Positions 16,706 through 25,649 of a stretch of 33,052 bases of DNA are shown here, piece by piece. Origin of the DNA: Alphaproteobacteria bacterium (GTDB taxonomy: Bacteria; Pseudomonadota; Alphaproteobacteria; Paracaedibacterales; VGCI01); assembly GCA_021323455.1 (NCBI GenBank), contig JAJONN010000016.1, forward strand, positions 1 through 33,052. The letters are read 5' to 3'. Below the pieces are notes generated by a model. The model worked only from the letters and a program-made list of their open reading frames with translations, searched no databases and was not told where the DNA came from. Position 1 is the stretch's first letter, and each line of letters starts with the position of its first letter. The position numbers and the translations under genes are program-made.

Positions 16706-18049
16706 ATGGCCCTCTTTTCATCTTTAACCCGTGACCAAAAAGAATCCATAGGTCTCTTACAGATTGGGACTTTCTTAGAATTTTTTGACTTGTATCTTTA
16801 TGTTCATATGGCTGTACTTATCAATGAACTTTTTTTCCCGAAATATGATCCCCATACGGCCTCAATCCTAACGGCTGCCACGTTTTGTTCTACCTATGTT
16901 TTTAGGCCAATCGGCGCCTTGATCTTTGGATGGATCGGGGATCATATCGGCCGCAAACCAACAATCATTATTACAACAAGTATGATGGCAGTTTCCTGTA
17001 TTGTTATGGCTAACCTTCCGACCTATGCCCAAATCGGCATAACGGCTGCCTGGATTATGATATCTTGCCGAATCGCTCAAAGCCTCTCTTCGATGGGAGA
17101 GATTATTGGAGCGGAAATTTATCTAACAGAGACTATCCAACGTCCTGATCGTTATGCCGTCACTGCATTTTTAGAGGTATCTGCAGAGTTCGGCGCATTG
17201 TTTGCCCTTGGTATTGCTTTTTTTGTCACATCTTCCGGTTTGAATTGGCGGCTTGCGTTTTGGGTCGGAGCAGCTATTGCAATTGTTGGTGCATTTGCCC
17301 GCACTCGTCTGCGGGAAACTCCAGAGTTCCTTGAGATGAAAAGAAAATGGATAAAAGAAGAAACACAGAAAGCAAATCTTGAAGCCGATGCTCTTCTGGG
17401 AACAGATGAGGGAGCGAAACTCAACGCGACTTGGAAAGAACCTATACAAGCTAAAACCTTGGCATCATTCTTTTTCATAGCATGCGGGTGGCCTTTGTGT
17501 ATGTATATAGCCTATTTTTATTTCAATCCTCTTCTTAAAGAAAGTTTCGGGTACTCGCCTGAAGATATTATTAGGCATAATTTCTTTGTGGTCATGGTTT
17601 CTTTACTGTGCGGTATTTTTATAACGTGGCTGAGCTATCGGGTTCATCCTCTCAAGATAAATAGAATAAGGGGAATGCTGGGGCTTTTCCTGATGTTATC
17701 CCTGCCCTTTTTGATCGTAAATTTGACAAGCACCACACAATTATTTGTGATACAAGCATTAATTGTCATTATGGCATTGGATGCTATGCCATCGTTTGCT
17801 GTTTTTATGAGTCATTTTCCGCTCTACCGGCGGTTTACTTTTGCAAGTGTGCTCTGGTCGCTATCTAGGGCCTTGATGTTTGTCATCACGTCATTCGGCC
17901 TCGTATACCTGGGAAGTACCTTTGGTCACTTTGCGATTTGGATTATTGCTTTGCCGACGGCATTTGGTTTCCTCTATGGCATCAACCATTTCAAGGGATT
18001 AGAATGTAAGCGTAGCTTATATAGCAAGTCTAGTCCTTCTATTGCTTGA
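16706..18049 (+). CDS. MFS transporter, MHS/ProP-like, array copy 4
   Basis: This 447-residue copy has the usual N-terminus (ALFSSLTRDQKESIGLLQ) and signature GDHIGRK. It is closest to copy 3 across most of its length (VANLP segment, KWIKEETQKANLEADALLGTDEGAKL loop, AYFYFNPLLKESF), but its last residues (HFKGLECKRSLYSKSSPSIA) match copy 2. The 18-bp spacer before it (ATTTAAGGAAGAAAAAGC) differs from the copy 1/2 spacer by one base and carries the RBS. One residue before the TM1 motif is changed (LEFFDLY instead of LEYFDLY). Confidence 0.92.
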   Translation: MALFSSLTRDQKESIGLLQIGTFLEFFDLYLYVHMAVLINELFFPKYDPHTASILTAATFCSTYVFRPIGALIFGWIGDHIGRKPTIIITTSMMAVSCIVMANLPTYAQIGITAAWIMISCRIAQSLSSMGEIIGAEIYLTETIQRPDRYAVTAFLEVSAEFGALFALGIAFFVTSSGLNWRLAFWVGAAIAIVGAFARTRLRETPEFLEMKRKWIKEETQKANLEADALLGTDEGAKLNATWKEPIQAKTLASFFFIACGWPLCMYIAYFYFNPLLKESFGYSPEDIIRHNFFVVMVSLLCGIFITWLSYRVHPLKINRIRGMLGLFLMLSLPFLIVNLTSTTQLFVIQALIVIMALDAMPSFAVFMSHFPLYRRFTFASVLWSLSRALMFVITSFGLVYLGSTFGHFAIWIIALPTAFGFLYGINHFKGLECKRSLYSKSSPSIA

Positions 18050-18105
18050 CTCAAAAATATCTCTTGTGGGCTTACGCTAATTAATAGAAAAAGGAAATAA
18101 TAATT
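18050..18105 (+). repeat. Type B spacer of transporter array, first copy
   Basis: This 56-bp spacer between copies 4 and 5 matches 19469-19524 with four mismatches. It includes GGGCTTACGCTAATTAATAG and the RBS AAAAAGGAA. Spacer identity shows that the duplicated unit included the upstream translation signal. Confidence 0.85.
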
Positions 18106-19449
18106 ATGGGCATTTTTTCATCTTTGACCCGCGACCAAAAAGAATCCATTGGACTCTTACAGGTGGGGACTTTTCTGGAATATTTTGACCTGTATCTTTA
18201 TGTTCATATGGCTGTGCTTCTCAATGAAATTTTCTTTCCACAAAGCGACCCCCATACGACTTCAGTCTTAGCGGCCGCGACATTTTGTGCTACTTTTGTT
18301 TTTAGGCCAATTGGTGCCCTGATCTTTGGATGGATTGGAGATCATATAGGGAGAAAACCAACGATCATCATAACCACTTCTATGATGGCGGTTTCCTGTG
18401 TTGTGATGGCCAATCTTCCAACTTATGCTCAAATCGGCATAGCCGCTTCTTGGATTATGATGTTTTGTCGAATCACCCAAGGTATGTCATCGATGGGAGA
18501 AATTATTGGAGCGGAAATTTATTTAACTGAGACTCTTAAAATTCCTGCTCGTTACCCTGCTACTGCGTTTTTAGATATATCAACAAGGTTAGGCGGTTTA
18601 TTTGCGCTTGGTATTGCTTTTTTTGTCACTTCTTCTGGCCTGAATTGGCGGTTTGCCTTTTGGGCTGGGGCGGCTATTGCAGTTGTTGGGGCAGTTGCCA
18701 GAACCCGTCTTCGGGAAACCCCTGAGTTCCTTGAGATGAAAAGGAAATGGATAAAAGAAGAGGCACAGAAAACAAACCTTGAAGCCGATGCTCTTCTTGG
18801 AACAAATGAGGGAGCGCAGCTTAACGCGACTTGGAAAGAACCCGTAAGGGTTAAGACTCTGGCCTCATTCTTTTTTATAGCTTGTGGGTGCCCTTTATGT
18901 TTTTACTTGGGGTTTATTTACTTTAATCCCATTCTCAAAGAAAGTTTTGGGTACTCTTCTGCAGATGTTATCAGGCATAATTTCTTCTTATGCTTAATCC
19001 CTATAATTTTCGGTATTTTTATAACATACCTCAGTTCTCGGATTCATCCTCTGAAAATCAACAGGGTAAGGGGGATATTGGGGCTTTGCCTGCTGATCTC
19101 CCTACCTTTTTTAATTATGAATTTGACGAGTTCTACGCAGTTGTTCTTGATACAGGCGTTGATTTTAATTTTTGCATTAGATGATGTCCCATCATTTGCT
19201 GTTTTTATGAGTCATTTTCCTCTCTATCGCCGGTTTACTTTTGCAAGCCTTCTATGGTCGCTATCCAGGTCGTTGATGTATATCATAACCTCATTTGGTC
19301 TCATATACCTGGGAAGTTACTTTGGTTACTTTGGGCTATGGATTATCACGTTACCGACGGCATTTGGTTTTCTTTATGGTATTAACCACTTTAAGGAGTT
19401 GGAACGTAAGCGTAGTTTATATAATAAGTGTGGTCCTTCTATTGCTTGA
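18106..19449 (+). CDS. MFS transporter, MHS/ProP-like, array copy 5
   Basis: This 447-residue copy starts MGIFSSLTRDQKESIGLLQ after a 56-bp type B spacer with AAAAAGGAA as RBS. It has the GDHIGRK signature and the long central loop (EADALLGTNEGAQL) seen in copies 1, 3 and 4. Its TM7 region is PLCFYLGFIYFNPILKES, unlike the MYxAYFYFNP of copies 1-4 but shared with copy 6. TM5 entry is TLKIPARYPATAFLDI, also nearer to copy 6. Differences are concentrated in membrane segments likely to line the path, so substrate preference may differ between copies; this is inference. Confidence 0.92.
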   Translation: MGIFSSLTRDQKESIGLLQVGTFLEYFDLYLYVHMAVLLNEIFFPQSDPHTTSVLAAATFCATFVFRPIGALIFGWIGDHIGRKPTIIITTSMMAVSCVVMANLPTYAQIGIAASWIMMFCRITQGMSSMGEIIGAEIYLTETLKIPARYPATAFLDISTRLGGLFALGIAFFVTSSGLNWRFAFWAGAAIAVVGAVARTRLRETPEFLEMKRKWIKEEAQKTNLEADALLGTNEGAQLNATWKEPVRVKTLASFFFIACGCPLCFYLGFIYFNPILKESFGYSSADVIRHNFFLCLIPIIFGIFITYLSSRIHPLKINRVRGILGLCLLISLPFLIMNLTSSTQLFLIQALILIFALDDVPSFAVFMSHFPLYRRFTFASLLWSLSRSLMYIITSFGLIYLGSYFGYFGLWIITLPTAFGFLYGINHFKELERKRSLYNKCGPSIA

Positions 19450-19468
19450 ATTATAGCCCTGGAAACGG

Positions 19469-19524
19469 CTCAAAAATATACCTTATGGGCTTACGCTAAT
19501 TAATAGAAAAAGGAAGTAATAATT
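19469..19524 (+). repeat. Type B spacer of transporter array, second copy
   Basis: The 56-bp match to 18050-18105 (four mismatches) sits directly before copy 6. A further 19 bp (ATTATAGCCCTGGAAACGG) separates it from the stop of copy 5. A degenerate relative of the same flank (ATTATAGTCCTGAAAAGGGC) follows copy 6 at 20857. Confidence 0.85.
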
Positions 19525-20856
19525 ATGGGGATCTTTTCATCTTTAACCCGAGACCAAAAAGAATCCATTGGACTCTTACAGGTCGGAACTTTCCTGGAAT
19601 ATTTTGACTTGATGCTTTATGTGCATATGGCAGTTCTTCTCAACGAGATTTTCTTTCCCCAAAGCGATCCCCATACGGCTTCTCTTTTGACGGCTTTCGC
19701 CTTATGTTCCAGCTTGGCTTTTAGACCGATTGGTGCCTTGATCTTTGGTTGGATTGGAGATCACATCGGTCGGAAACCAACGATTGTCATCACAACGGCT
19801 ATAATGGCCATTTCTTGTCTGGTGATGGCCAACCTTCCAACTTACGCTCAGATTGGCATAACCGCTGCTTGGGGGGTGACAATATGCCGAATCGTTCAAG
19901 GCATCTCATCAATGGGAGAAATTATCGGCGCGGAAATTTATCTAACAGAGACAATTAAAATTCCTGCTCGCTATCCGGTCACTGCATTGTTAACTGTCTC
20001 TTGTGATTTAGGTGGTTTGCTTGCTCTTGGCATTGCTTTTTTTGTCACTTCTTATGGCCTTAATTGGCGACTTGCCTTTTGGGTTGGAGCAGCTATTGCG
20101 GTTGTTGGAGCGTTTGCTCGGACTCGCCTTCGGGAAACCCCTGAATTTCTTGAAATGAAAAGACAATGGCTCAAAAAAGAAATTCATGAAGCAAACCTTG
20201 AAGGCGACCCTGTTCACGGGGCAGCGTATAACGCTGCCTGGAAAGAACCTATACGGGCTAAGACACTGGCATCATTCTTTTTTATAGCTTGTGGGTACCC
20301 TCTGTGTTTTTACCTGGCGTTTATCTATTTTAATCCCATTCTCAAAGAAAGTTTCGGGTACTCTCCTGCTGATATTATCGGGCGCAATTTCTTTTTGGTC
20401 TTAATTCTATTGGTTACCAGTATTTTTATAACATACTTTAGTTCTCGAATTCACCCCTTGAAAATAAATAAAGTAAGAGGAATATTGGGGCTTTTGTTGA
20501 TGATATCCCTGCCTTTCTTGATTATAAACTCAACCAATTCTACCCAATTATTTTTGGTACAGGCTTTCATTTTAATTGTGGCATTCCAAGATATCCCATC
20601 ATTCGCTGTTTTTATGAGTCATTTTCCGCTCTATCGTCGGTTTACTTTCGCAAGCTTTCTTTGGTCGCTATCCAGGGCCTTGATGTACGTCATAACCTCA
20701 TTCGGTCTCATATACTTAGGGAGTTACTTTGGCCACTTTGGGCTTTGGCTCATTGCTTTGCCGACGGCATTTGGTTTTCTCTATGGTATCAACCATTTTA
20801 AAGAGTTAGAACGTAAGCGTAGTTTATATAATAAGTGTGGTCCTTCTATTGCTTGA
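19525..20856 (+). CDS. MFS transporter, MHS/ProP-like, array copy 6
   Basis: The last array member has 443 residues. Its N-terminal third (TASLLTAFALCSSLAFRP to AWGVTICRIVQGISSMGE) and short central loop (EGDPVHGAAYNAAWKEP) match copy 2. Its TM5 entry (TIKIPARYPVTALL), TM7 (PLCFYLAFIYFNPILKES) and C-terminus (HFKELERKRSLYNKCGPSIA) match copy 5. It is therefore a clear mosaic. The GDHIGRK motif is intact; TM1 has FDLMLYVHM. The gene is followed by about 70 bp and then a convergent XRE regulator gene. A weak hairpin (AGCTT/AAGCT near 20889-20905) is the only terminator candidate. Confidence 0.92.
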   Translation: MGIFSSLTRDQKESIGLLQVGTFLEYFDLMLYVHMAVLLNEIFFPQSDPHTASLLTAFALCSSLAFRPIGALIFGWIGDHIGRKPTIVITTAIMAISCLVMANLPTYAQIGITAAWGVTICRIVQGISSMGEIIGAEIYLTETIKIPARYPVTALLTVSCDLGGLLALGIAFFVTSYGLNWRLAFWVGAAIAVVGAFARTRLRETPEFLEMKRQWLKKEIHEANLEGDPVHGAAYNAAWKEPIRAKTLASFFFIACGYPLCFYLAFIYFNPILKESFGYSPADIIGRNFFLVLILLVTSIFITYFSSRIHPLKINKVRGILGLLLMISLPFLIINSTNSTQLFLVQAFILIVAFQDIPSFAVFMSHFPLYRRFTFASFLWSLSRALMYVITSFGLIYLGSYFGHFGLWLIALPTAFGFLYGINHFKELERKRSLYNKCGPSIA

Positions 20857-20926
20857 ATTATAGTCCTGAAAAGGGCGTAAAAATAGTGAGCTTACACACC
20901 AAGCTACAGGCGGAAGTGCTTATATT

Positions 20927-21220
20927 CTAATCTTTTCTGATAATGATTCTCTTTTTCTTCGGCTGGCTGTTCCTTTGTTCCCCATATAACAAGATATCAG
21001 CGCTCGCTTCCTCAGGATCCATTCCAAACAAGGCGATAAACAGATTAGAATACAAGAGAGCTTTGGCGGGAGCGAGTTCGAGGTCGCCAACTTCCAAAGA
21101 CCTCATGGTGCTGGCACTCATACCCGTAATCTCCGCAAACTGTGCTCTTGAAAGATGTAATTTTTCCCTTAAAAGGCGGAGTCTCCGCCCAGGTTCGGGG
21201 GAGATATTTTTTTTATTCAT
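20927..21220 (-). CDS. Small XRE-family HTH transcriptional regulator
   Basis: This 97-residue protein has a helix-turn-helix in residues about 10-65: GRRLRLLREKLHLSRAQFAEITGMS then ASTMRSLEVGD, the usual layout of the phage Cro/CI-like (XRE) fold. The last residues are a basic tail (QPKKKRIIIRKD). No ligand or protease domain is present. It converges on the transporter array with a 70-bp gap, so their 3' ends face each other. The target is unknown; the palindromes upstream of the gene at 21779 are a possible site. The RBS is weak. Confidence 0.8.
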   Translation of the reverse strand: MNKKNISPEPGRRLRLLREKLHLSRAQFAEITGMSASTMRSLEVGDLELAPAKALLYSNLFIALFGMDPEEASADILLYGEQRNSQPKKKRIIIRKD

Positions 21221-21701
21221 AATATGGAATCTTTTTTATATTTAGGTAAAGAAAGTCGATAAAATATAGAAGAACATGTAAAACCTATCAAGACGTATCC
21301 GCTCGTTGCATCCATCTCTTATCCCTATCTATAGATGTTGTTTTATTTGTTTATTCGTTTTTTCATTCTCCTGGAAAAAGGAAAAGATATAAAGTTACAA
21401 ATTTTTGCCTATTGGTAGTTAACTCAGGCGTCTTTTGGCGTTGGGGAGAATTTTTTAAATTATTATAACTTATTTTATCAATTCTATCAACCCGCTTAAG
21501 TAGAAGCGCCAAGACTATCTTATAAAAAAATCAACTTATTGAATTTTATGATATTTTTTATAAGGTAACGCCTTTAATGATAATTTATTCCTTTGATTTA
21601 TATAGATTTCTATATTTTCAGAATTGACCGTACAAGGTACGCACAGATCCTGCTATGCGCTGTATCAATGAAAAACATGCCAAAAATTTTTAAACTTGGT
21701 A

Positions 21702-21730
21702 TTGACGTGGGTCGGTTTTATGTATATATA
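21702..21730 (+). promoter_or_regulatory. Strong sigma70-type promoter for the unknown gene at 21779
   Basis: TTGACG (21702-21707), exactly 17 nt, then TATATA (21725-21730): 5/6 and 5/6 matches at ideal spacing, 49 nt before the start codon. The -10 lies inside a 14-bp palindrome, suggesting repression by a dimeric regulator. Confidence 0.65.
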
Positions 21731-21757
21731 CATCAATATAATTGATATATATATCAA
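21720..21757. promoter_or_regulatory. Two perfect palindromes over promoter and start region (candidate operator)
   Basis: ATGTATATATACAT (21720-21733, 14 bp) covers the -10 and TTGATATATATATCAA (21742-21757, 16 bp) covers the expected transcription start region. Their centres are 23 bp apart, about two helical turns, as expected for cooperative dimers. Some palindromy comes cheaply in alternating TA sequence, but the flanking TTG/CAA and ATG/CAT ends are not TA repeats. Confidence 0.5.
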
Positions 21758-21778
21758 ACCCTGGGAAAGGAGACTACC

Positions 21779-22441
21779 ATGCCAAAACCCGTTGATTCCA
21801 AGCCCAAGAAGAAAAAAACCTCCCATTTAAAGCTTGTGGTTTCTAACCCACCTCTGGATAAGGATCTTTTCCAAGCGACAAATTCAGGCATGGGGTTTAC
21901 AGCCGAAGTCCGAAAAAGAGGACGTTCCCATTATGCTTTGATTGCTCGTGACCCGTTCCATCACCTAGGCTGCCAGATTATCCTGGAAACTCATAATAAC
22001 GAAGATGAAAAAAGATCCAAGTCTGTGACATGCCACTTTCCTGATATGGTGGCTGAAGAATTAAACGCATCTGTGGGAGAAGACGAAACGCTTTATGCCC
22101 TAATTCTCATTCAGTTTCAAATGAAAATTTTAACCCAGATACTTTTATTTTGTCAGGATCATGGTGTTTCAAACTTGATTATCTACGCTAATGATACGCC
22201 TGAAGGACATGCTTTAGGGATCTATGATACTTTGGTGGTGTATGAAGACAAGATTCCTACCCTCAGAGGAACGAAAACACAAATGGTCATCCCAGTAACT
22301 CAAGAAACCTTCAGTAAATGGATGGACCATATGCATCAGGCCAACCAGGATTTTCGACAAGCGTTGTGGGAAGACCAACGGTCCAATCCTTCTATTCGGG
22401 CGTACTTGAAATCAGACCCCACTTTAAAATTCTTTGGTTAA
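21779..22441 (+). CDS. Protein of unknown function, 220 residues
   Basis: I do not recognise this protein. It has a very basic N-terminus (residues 1-20, with KPKKKK), no signal peptide or TM segment, and mixed alpha/beta sequence. Noticeable parts are AEVRKRGRSHYALIARDPF, a helix rich in Leu/Ile/Gln (LYALILIQFQMKILTQILLF) followed by SNLIIYANDTPEGHALGIYD, and an aromatic C-terminal part (FSKWMDHMHQANQDFRQALW). AAGGAG 6 nt before the ATG is a strong RBS. The gene stands alone behind a strong promoter overlaid by palindromes, so expression is probably conditional. Composition and the regulated promoter would suit a regulatory or accessory protein, but that is a guess. Confidence 0.8.
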   Translation: MPKPVDSKPKKKKTSHLKLVVSNPPLDKDLFQATNSGMGFTAEVRKRGRSHYALIARDPFHHLGCQIILETHNNEDEKRSKSVTCHFPDMVAEELNASVGEDETLYALILIQFQMKILTQILLFCQDHGVSNLIIYANDTPEGHALGIYDTLVVYEDKIPTLRGTKTQMVIPVTQETFSKWMDHMHQANQDFRQALWEDQRSNPSIRAYLKSDPTLKFFG

Positions 22442-22515
22442 AATGGAGGGATGCAGCTTCATCTAGAAATGAAAACCATCGAGAGTGATACAGACCAAGA
22501 ACCTGCCACGAGACT

Positions 22516-23688
22516 TCAAAAAGCTTTTAACCCTGTCTGAGCATGACCAAGGATCAGCGCATGAATATCGTGGGTCCCTTCATATGTATTGACGGATTCC
22601 AAGTTCATGACATGGCGGATAATGTGATATTCATCCACAATGCCGTTTCCACCATGCATATCCCGCGCCGCTCTTGCAATCTCCAGAGATTTGCCGCACG
22701 TATTGCGCTTAATGAGGGAGATAGCCTCGGCAGCTACATGCCCTTGGTCTTTTAATCGCCCAACCCGTAAAGCGGCCTGAAGGCCAAGGGCTATTTCTGT
22801 TTGCATATCCGCCAGTTTCTTCTGGACCAATTGGTTAGCCGCCAAGGGACGGCCAAATTGTTTACGGTCAAGGGTATATTGGCGTGCCGCATACCAGCAA
22901 AACTCAGCGGCCCCTAAAGCACCCCACGCAATACCATAACGCGCATTATTTAAACATCCAAAAGGCCCTTTCAATCCTGAAATGCTTGGAAATAAGTGGT
23001 CGTCGGGAACAAACGCCTCCTCCAGGGCAATCATTCCCGTGGGGGAGGCACGCAAACTGAATTTTCCTTCAATTTTTGGGGTTGAGACACCTTTTGTTGT
23101 TCGTTCAACCACAAATCCCCGGATAATATTGTCCTCTGTCTTTGCCCAAGCCACCATAATATCTGCAATGGGGGCGTTTGTAATCCAGGTTTTCATGCCA
23201 TTTAAGATGTAGCCTCCCTCAACTTTACGGGCATGGGTGCGCAAGCTTGCCGGATCTGATCCCGCATCAGGTTCCGTCAAGGCAAAACATCCCACGATTT
23301 CCCCGCTTAATAAGCCGGGCAGGTACTTTTGGCGCAAAGTTTCTGTGCCATAGGCAGCAATAGGGGCGATGACGAGGGAGGATTGAACACTCATGACCGA
23401 GCGGTAACTTGAATCGACGCGCTCAACTTCCCGGGCGATCAGCCCATAGCTGACATATCCAGCGCCAGCGCCCCCTTGTTCAACAGGCAACGTCGCGCCC
23501 AAAAACCCCATTTGCCCCATCTCTGTTAAAATATTACGGTCAAAATGTTCGTGGCGGTTAGCTTCAAGAATTCGGGGCATGAGCTTTTCTTGGCAGTAGG
23601 CATGAGCTGCATCCCGAATGAGGCGCTCTTGTGGTTCGAGCTGTTCATCGAGGAGGAGGGGGTCTTCCCAAAAGAAAGAACTAGACAT
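22516..23688 (-). CDS. gcdH: Glutaryl-CoA dehydrogenase
   Basis: This 390-residue acyl-CoA dehydrogenase oxidises and decarboxylates glutaryl-CoA to crotonyl-CoA, passing electrons from FAD to ETF. Landmarks: [12 protein letters not shown] (135-146), the FAD/substrate region [18 protein letters not shown], the subunit-contact motif [20 protein letters not shown], and [15 protein letters not shown]. The catalytic base is Glu370 in [10 protein letters not shown], as in known glutaryl-CoA dehydrogenases. The start is the ATG at 23688, giving normal length; a longer frame to 23829 would run inside the dehydrogenase gene upstream. The ATG overlaps the end of that gene by 8 bases (ATGTCTAG), so translation is coupled. 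Confidence 0.93.
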   Translation of the reverse strand: MSSSFFWEDPLLLDEQLEPQERLIRDAAHAYCQEKLMPRILEANRHEHFDRNILTEMGQMGFLGATLPVEQGGAGAGYVSYGLIAREVERVDSSYRSVMSVQSSLVIAPIAAYGTETLRQKYLPGLLSGEIVGCFALTEPDAGSDPASLRTHARKVEGGYILNGMKTWITNAPIADIMVAWAKTEDNIIRGFVVERTTKGVSTPKIEGKFSLRASPTGMIALEEAFVPDDHLFPSISGLKGPFGCLNNARYGIAWGALGAAEFCWYAARQYTLDRKQFGRPLAANQLVQKKLADMQTEIALGLQAALRVGRLKDQGHVAAEAISLIKRNTCGKSLEIARAARDMHGGNGIVDEYHIIRHVMNLESVNTYEGTHDIHALILGHAQTGLKAF

Positions 23689-25180
23689 CAAATGTGATCC
23701 CTTGCGCAAGGGGTAATGTATCAGAGTAATTAATCGTGTTTGTTGCCCGCCGCATATAGCTTTTCCAAGCGTCACAGCCAGACTCACGGCCACCGCCCGT
23801 TTCTTTCTCGCCCCCAAATGCACCACCAATTTCAGCGCCGCTGGGGCCGAGGTTTACGTTCGCAATGCCGCAATCACTCCCCGCAGGGCCTAAAAAGTAC
23901 TCCGCTTCCCGGATGTCGTTTGTAAAGAGGCAAGAAGACAGGCCTTGGGCTACGTCATTTTGCAAGGCGATGGCGTCCGTAAAATCCGTATATTTCATCA
24001 CATATAAAAGGGGCGCAAATGTTTCCGTACAAACAACGGGGGTTTGTTGGGGCATTTCGACGATAGCGGGCCGGACATAATAAGCATTTGGACAAGCATC
24101 TTCCAGGATACGCGCCCCCCCAAAAACGGTACCTCCTTCTTGTTGGGCTTGCCTCAAGGCGTTTTGCATGGCGTGGTAGGACGTTTCATCAATCAAGGGG
24201 CCAACGCGGTTTTTCTCATCGAAAGGATTCCCAATGGGTAATGCGTGGTAGCGCTTTTTCAAGCTTTGAACAAGGGGATTATAAAGAGATTTATGGATGA
24301 AGAGACGACGCAAGGTTGTACAGCGTTGCCCGGCCGTTCCCACAGCACTGAATAAAATGGCAGGGAGGGCTAGGTCCAAATCTGCAGTAGGGGCAACAAT
24401 CATGGCATTGTTTCCTCCCAATTCTAGTAAGCTCCGGCCAAATCGCGCTGCCACTTTTAAAGCAACTTGACGCCCCATGGCTGTGCTGCCTGTAGCGCTG
24501 AGAAGGCGGATATGGGGGCTTTCCGCCAGCTTTCCCCCAGCCTGATGGCCTCCGATCATGATCTGTTGGAGGTTCTCAGGAGCAGCCTCATACCGGGCAA
24601 TAGCTTGGTTAAGTAAATTCTGGCACGCGAGCGCGGTGAGGGGGGTTTTCGTCGATGGCTTCCAGATCAGTGTATCACCGCAAATAAGGGCCAGGCAAGC
24701 ATTCCAGGCCCAAACAGCGGCGGGAAAGTTAAAAGGCGTGATCATGCCCACAACGCCTAAAGGATGCCAGGTTTCCATCATGCGATGGTACGGGCGCTCT
24801 GAGCTGATGGTCAGGCCATAAAGCTGGCGTGACAACCCCACCGCAAAGTCACACATGTCAATCATCTCTTGGACTTCACCACGCCCCTCCACTAAAATTT
24901 TGCCAGATTCCAGTGTTATGAGATGGGCCAAGTCTTCTTGATGGGTGCGTAATTCTTCGCCGAATAACCGCACAAGCTCTCCCCGTTTGGGGGGCGGAAC
25001 AAGCCGCCATGCCAAAAAAGCGGCATGGGCGCGGTCAATCATGCTGTCAATGTCTGTTAAGGGAGTTTCTGCAATGCGGGCAATCTCCTGGCCATCAATG
25101 GGAGAATGAATGGCGAGAGGTCCGGTTGGCGAGGTGTAAGGCTCTAGCTTTAGCTTGGAGATGATTTGTTGATGGATCAT
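23681..25180 (-). CDS. amaB: ALDH7-type aldehyde dehydrogenase (aminoadipate semialdehyde dehydrogenase)
   Basis: This 499-residue protein is an NAD(P)-dependent aldehyde dehydrogenase. Catalytic residues visible are Cys287 in [11 protein letters not shown], Glu253 in LELGGNNA and Asn151 in ITPFNFP. The cofactor motif GSTAMGR and the C-terminal [20 protein letters not shown] followed by DAWKSYMRR are hallmarks of the ALDH7/antiquitin subfamily, which oxidises alpha-aminoadipate semialdehyde (piperideine-6-carboxylate) in lysine breakdown. Linkage to glutaryl-CoA dehydrogenase supports the lysine role, as both enzymes are steps of lysine catabolism. The ATG at 25180 is preferred over the adjacent TTG at 25183. 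The gene symbol is by subfamily, not by close match. Confidence 0.88.
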   Translation of the reverse strand: MIHQQIISKLKLEPYTSPTGPLAIHSPIDGQEIARIAETPLTDIDSMIDRAHAAFLAWRLVPPPKRGELVRLFGEELRTHQEDLAHLITLESGKILVEGRGEVQEMIDMCDFAVGLSRQLYGLTISSERPYHRMMETWHPLGVVGMITPFNFPAAVWAWNACLALICGDTLIWKPSTKTPLTALACQNLLNQAIARYEAAPENLQQIMIGGHQAGGKLAESPHIRLLSATGSTAMGRQVALKVAARFGRSLLELGGNNAMIVAPTADLDLALPAILFSAVGTAGQRCTTLRRLFIHKSLYNPLVQSLKKRYHALPIGNPFDEKNRVGPLIDETSYHAMQNALRQAQQEGGTVFGGARILEDACPNAYYVRPAIVEMPQQTPVVCTETFAPLLYVMKYTDFTDAIALQNDVAQGLSSCLFTNDIREAEYFLGPAGSDCGIANVNLGPSGAEIGGAFGGEKETGGGRESGCDAWKSYMRRATNTINYSDTLPLAQGITFDV

Positions 25181-25210
25181 CAATTGCTCTTGCCTCTTCT
25201 GCTTATGATT

Positions 25211-25480
25211 TCATGTAAATGTTTTGATATCTGGAATTTGTTCGATTGCTGGTATTCCTTGGATGGTAGCGGTTAAACATTTCTGATAAATTTGAATAAT
25301 ATAGAGGATTTTCTTGTGAGTATCTAGTTTAAAAAAATCTGTGCTTGGGTGGTTTTCTAATATTATTTTTAAAAGATCTAACGCGACCGCTTCTCTTGAG
25401 CAAGTGTGATTGATATTGCCTATGTCTTTCAAAACATTTCTCCTTAGTTTATTTAATAATATGAACTGTAACTTTTTCAT
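25211..25480 (-). CDS. Small protein of unknown function
   Basis: An 89-residue, Lys/Ile/Leu-rich frame ends 30 bp before the aldehyde dehydrogenase start, on the same strand. It has no signal peptide or membrane helix of full length and no motif I know; the middle (AVALDLLKIILENH, KKILYIIQIYQKCL) looks alpha-helical. The RBS is poor. It could be the first gene of the lysine-catabolism operon or a chance frame in AT-rich DNA. Confidence 0.45.
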   Translation of the reverse strand: MKKLQFILLNKLRRNVLKDIGNINHTCSREAVALDLLKIILENHPSTDFFKLDTHKKILYIIQIYQKCLTATIQGIPAIEQIPDIKTFT

Positions 25481-25649
25481 TTTTACACGTATTCTTATTG
25501 TTTTGCAAGTTATTTAAATAAATTTTTTCATAATTTATTCATTTATTTTTTATTTACTCTTAAGGAAGTGGTAGGTTGGTCTGTCTTCTACTTAAACAGC
25601 CGATTTTAAAGCTTGATAACGGACAAGGGCAACATTTAAGGTTCTACAT

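Larger units (their letters stand above)
21221..21778. other. AT-rich divergent intergenic region with several palindromes
   Basis: No gene is supported. It lies between two divergent genes, so both promoters are here. CTTATAAAAAA (21519-21529) and TTTTTTATAAG (21554-21564) are an 11-bp perfect inverted repeat. ATCTATAGAT (21327-21336) is a 10-bp palindrome near the XRE gene. The right end has a promoter and two larger palindromes (separate entries). Confidence 0.6.

Noticed and set aside
20889-20905. Rho-independent terminator after the transporter array
   Set aside because: Only a 5-bp stem (AGCTT/AAGCT) with no U-tract; too weak to call.
23689-23829. N-terminal extension of glutaryl-CoA dehydrogenase
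   Set aside because: It would lie wholly inside the aldehyde dehydrogenase gene and exceed the family length; ATG at 23688 fits.
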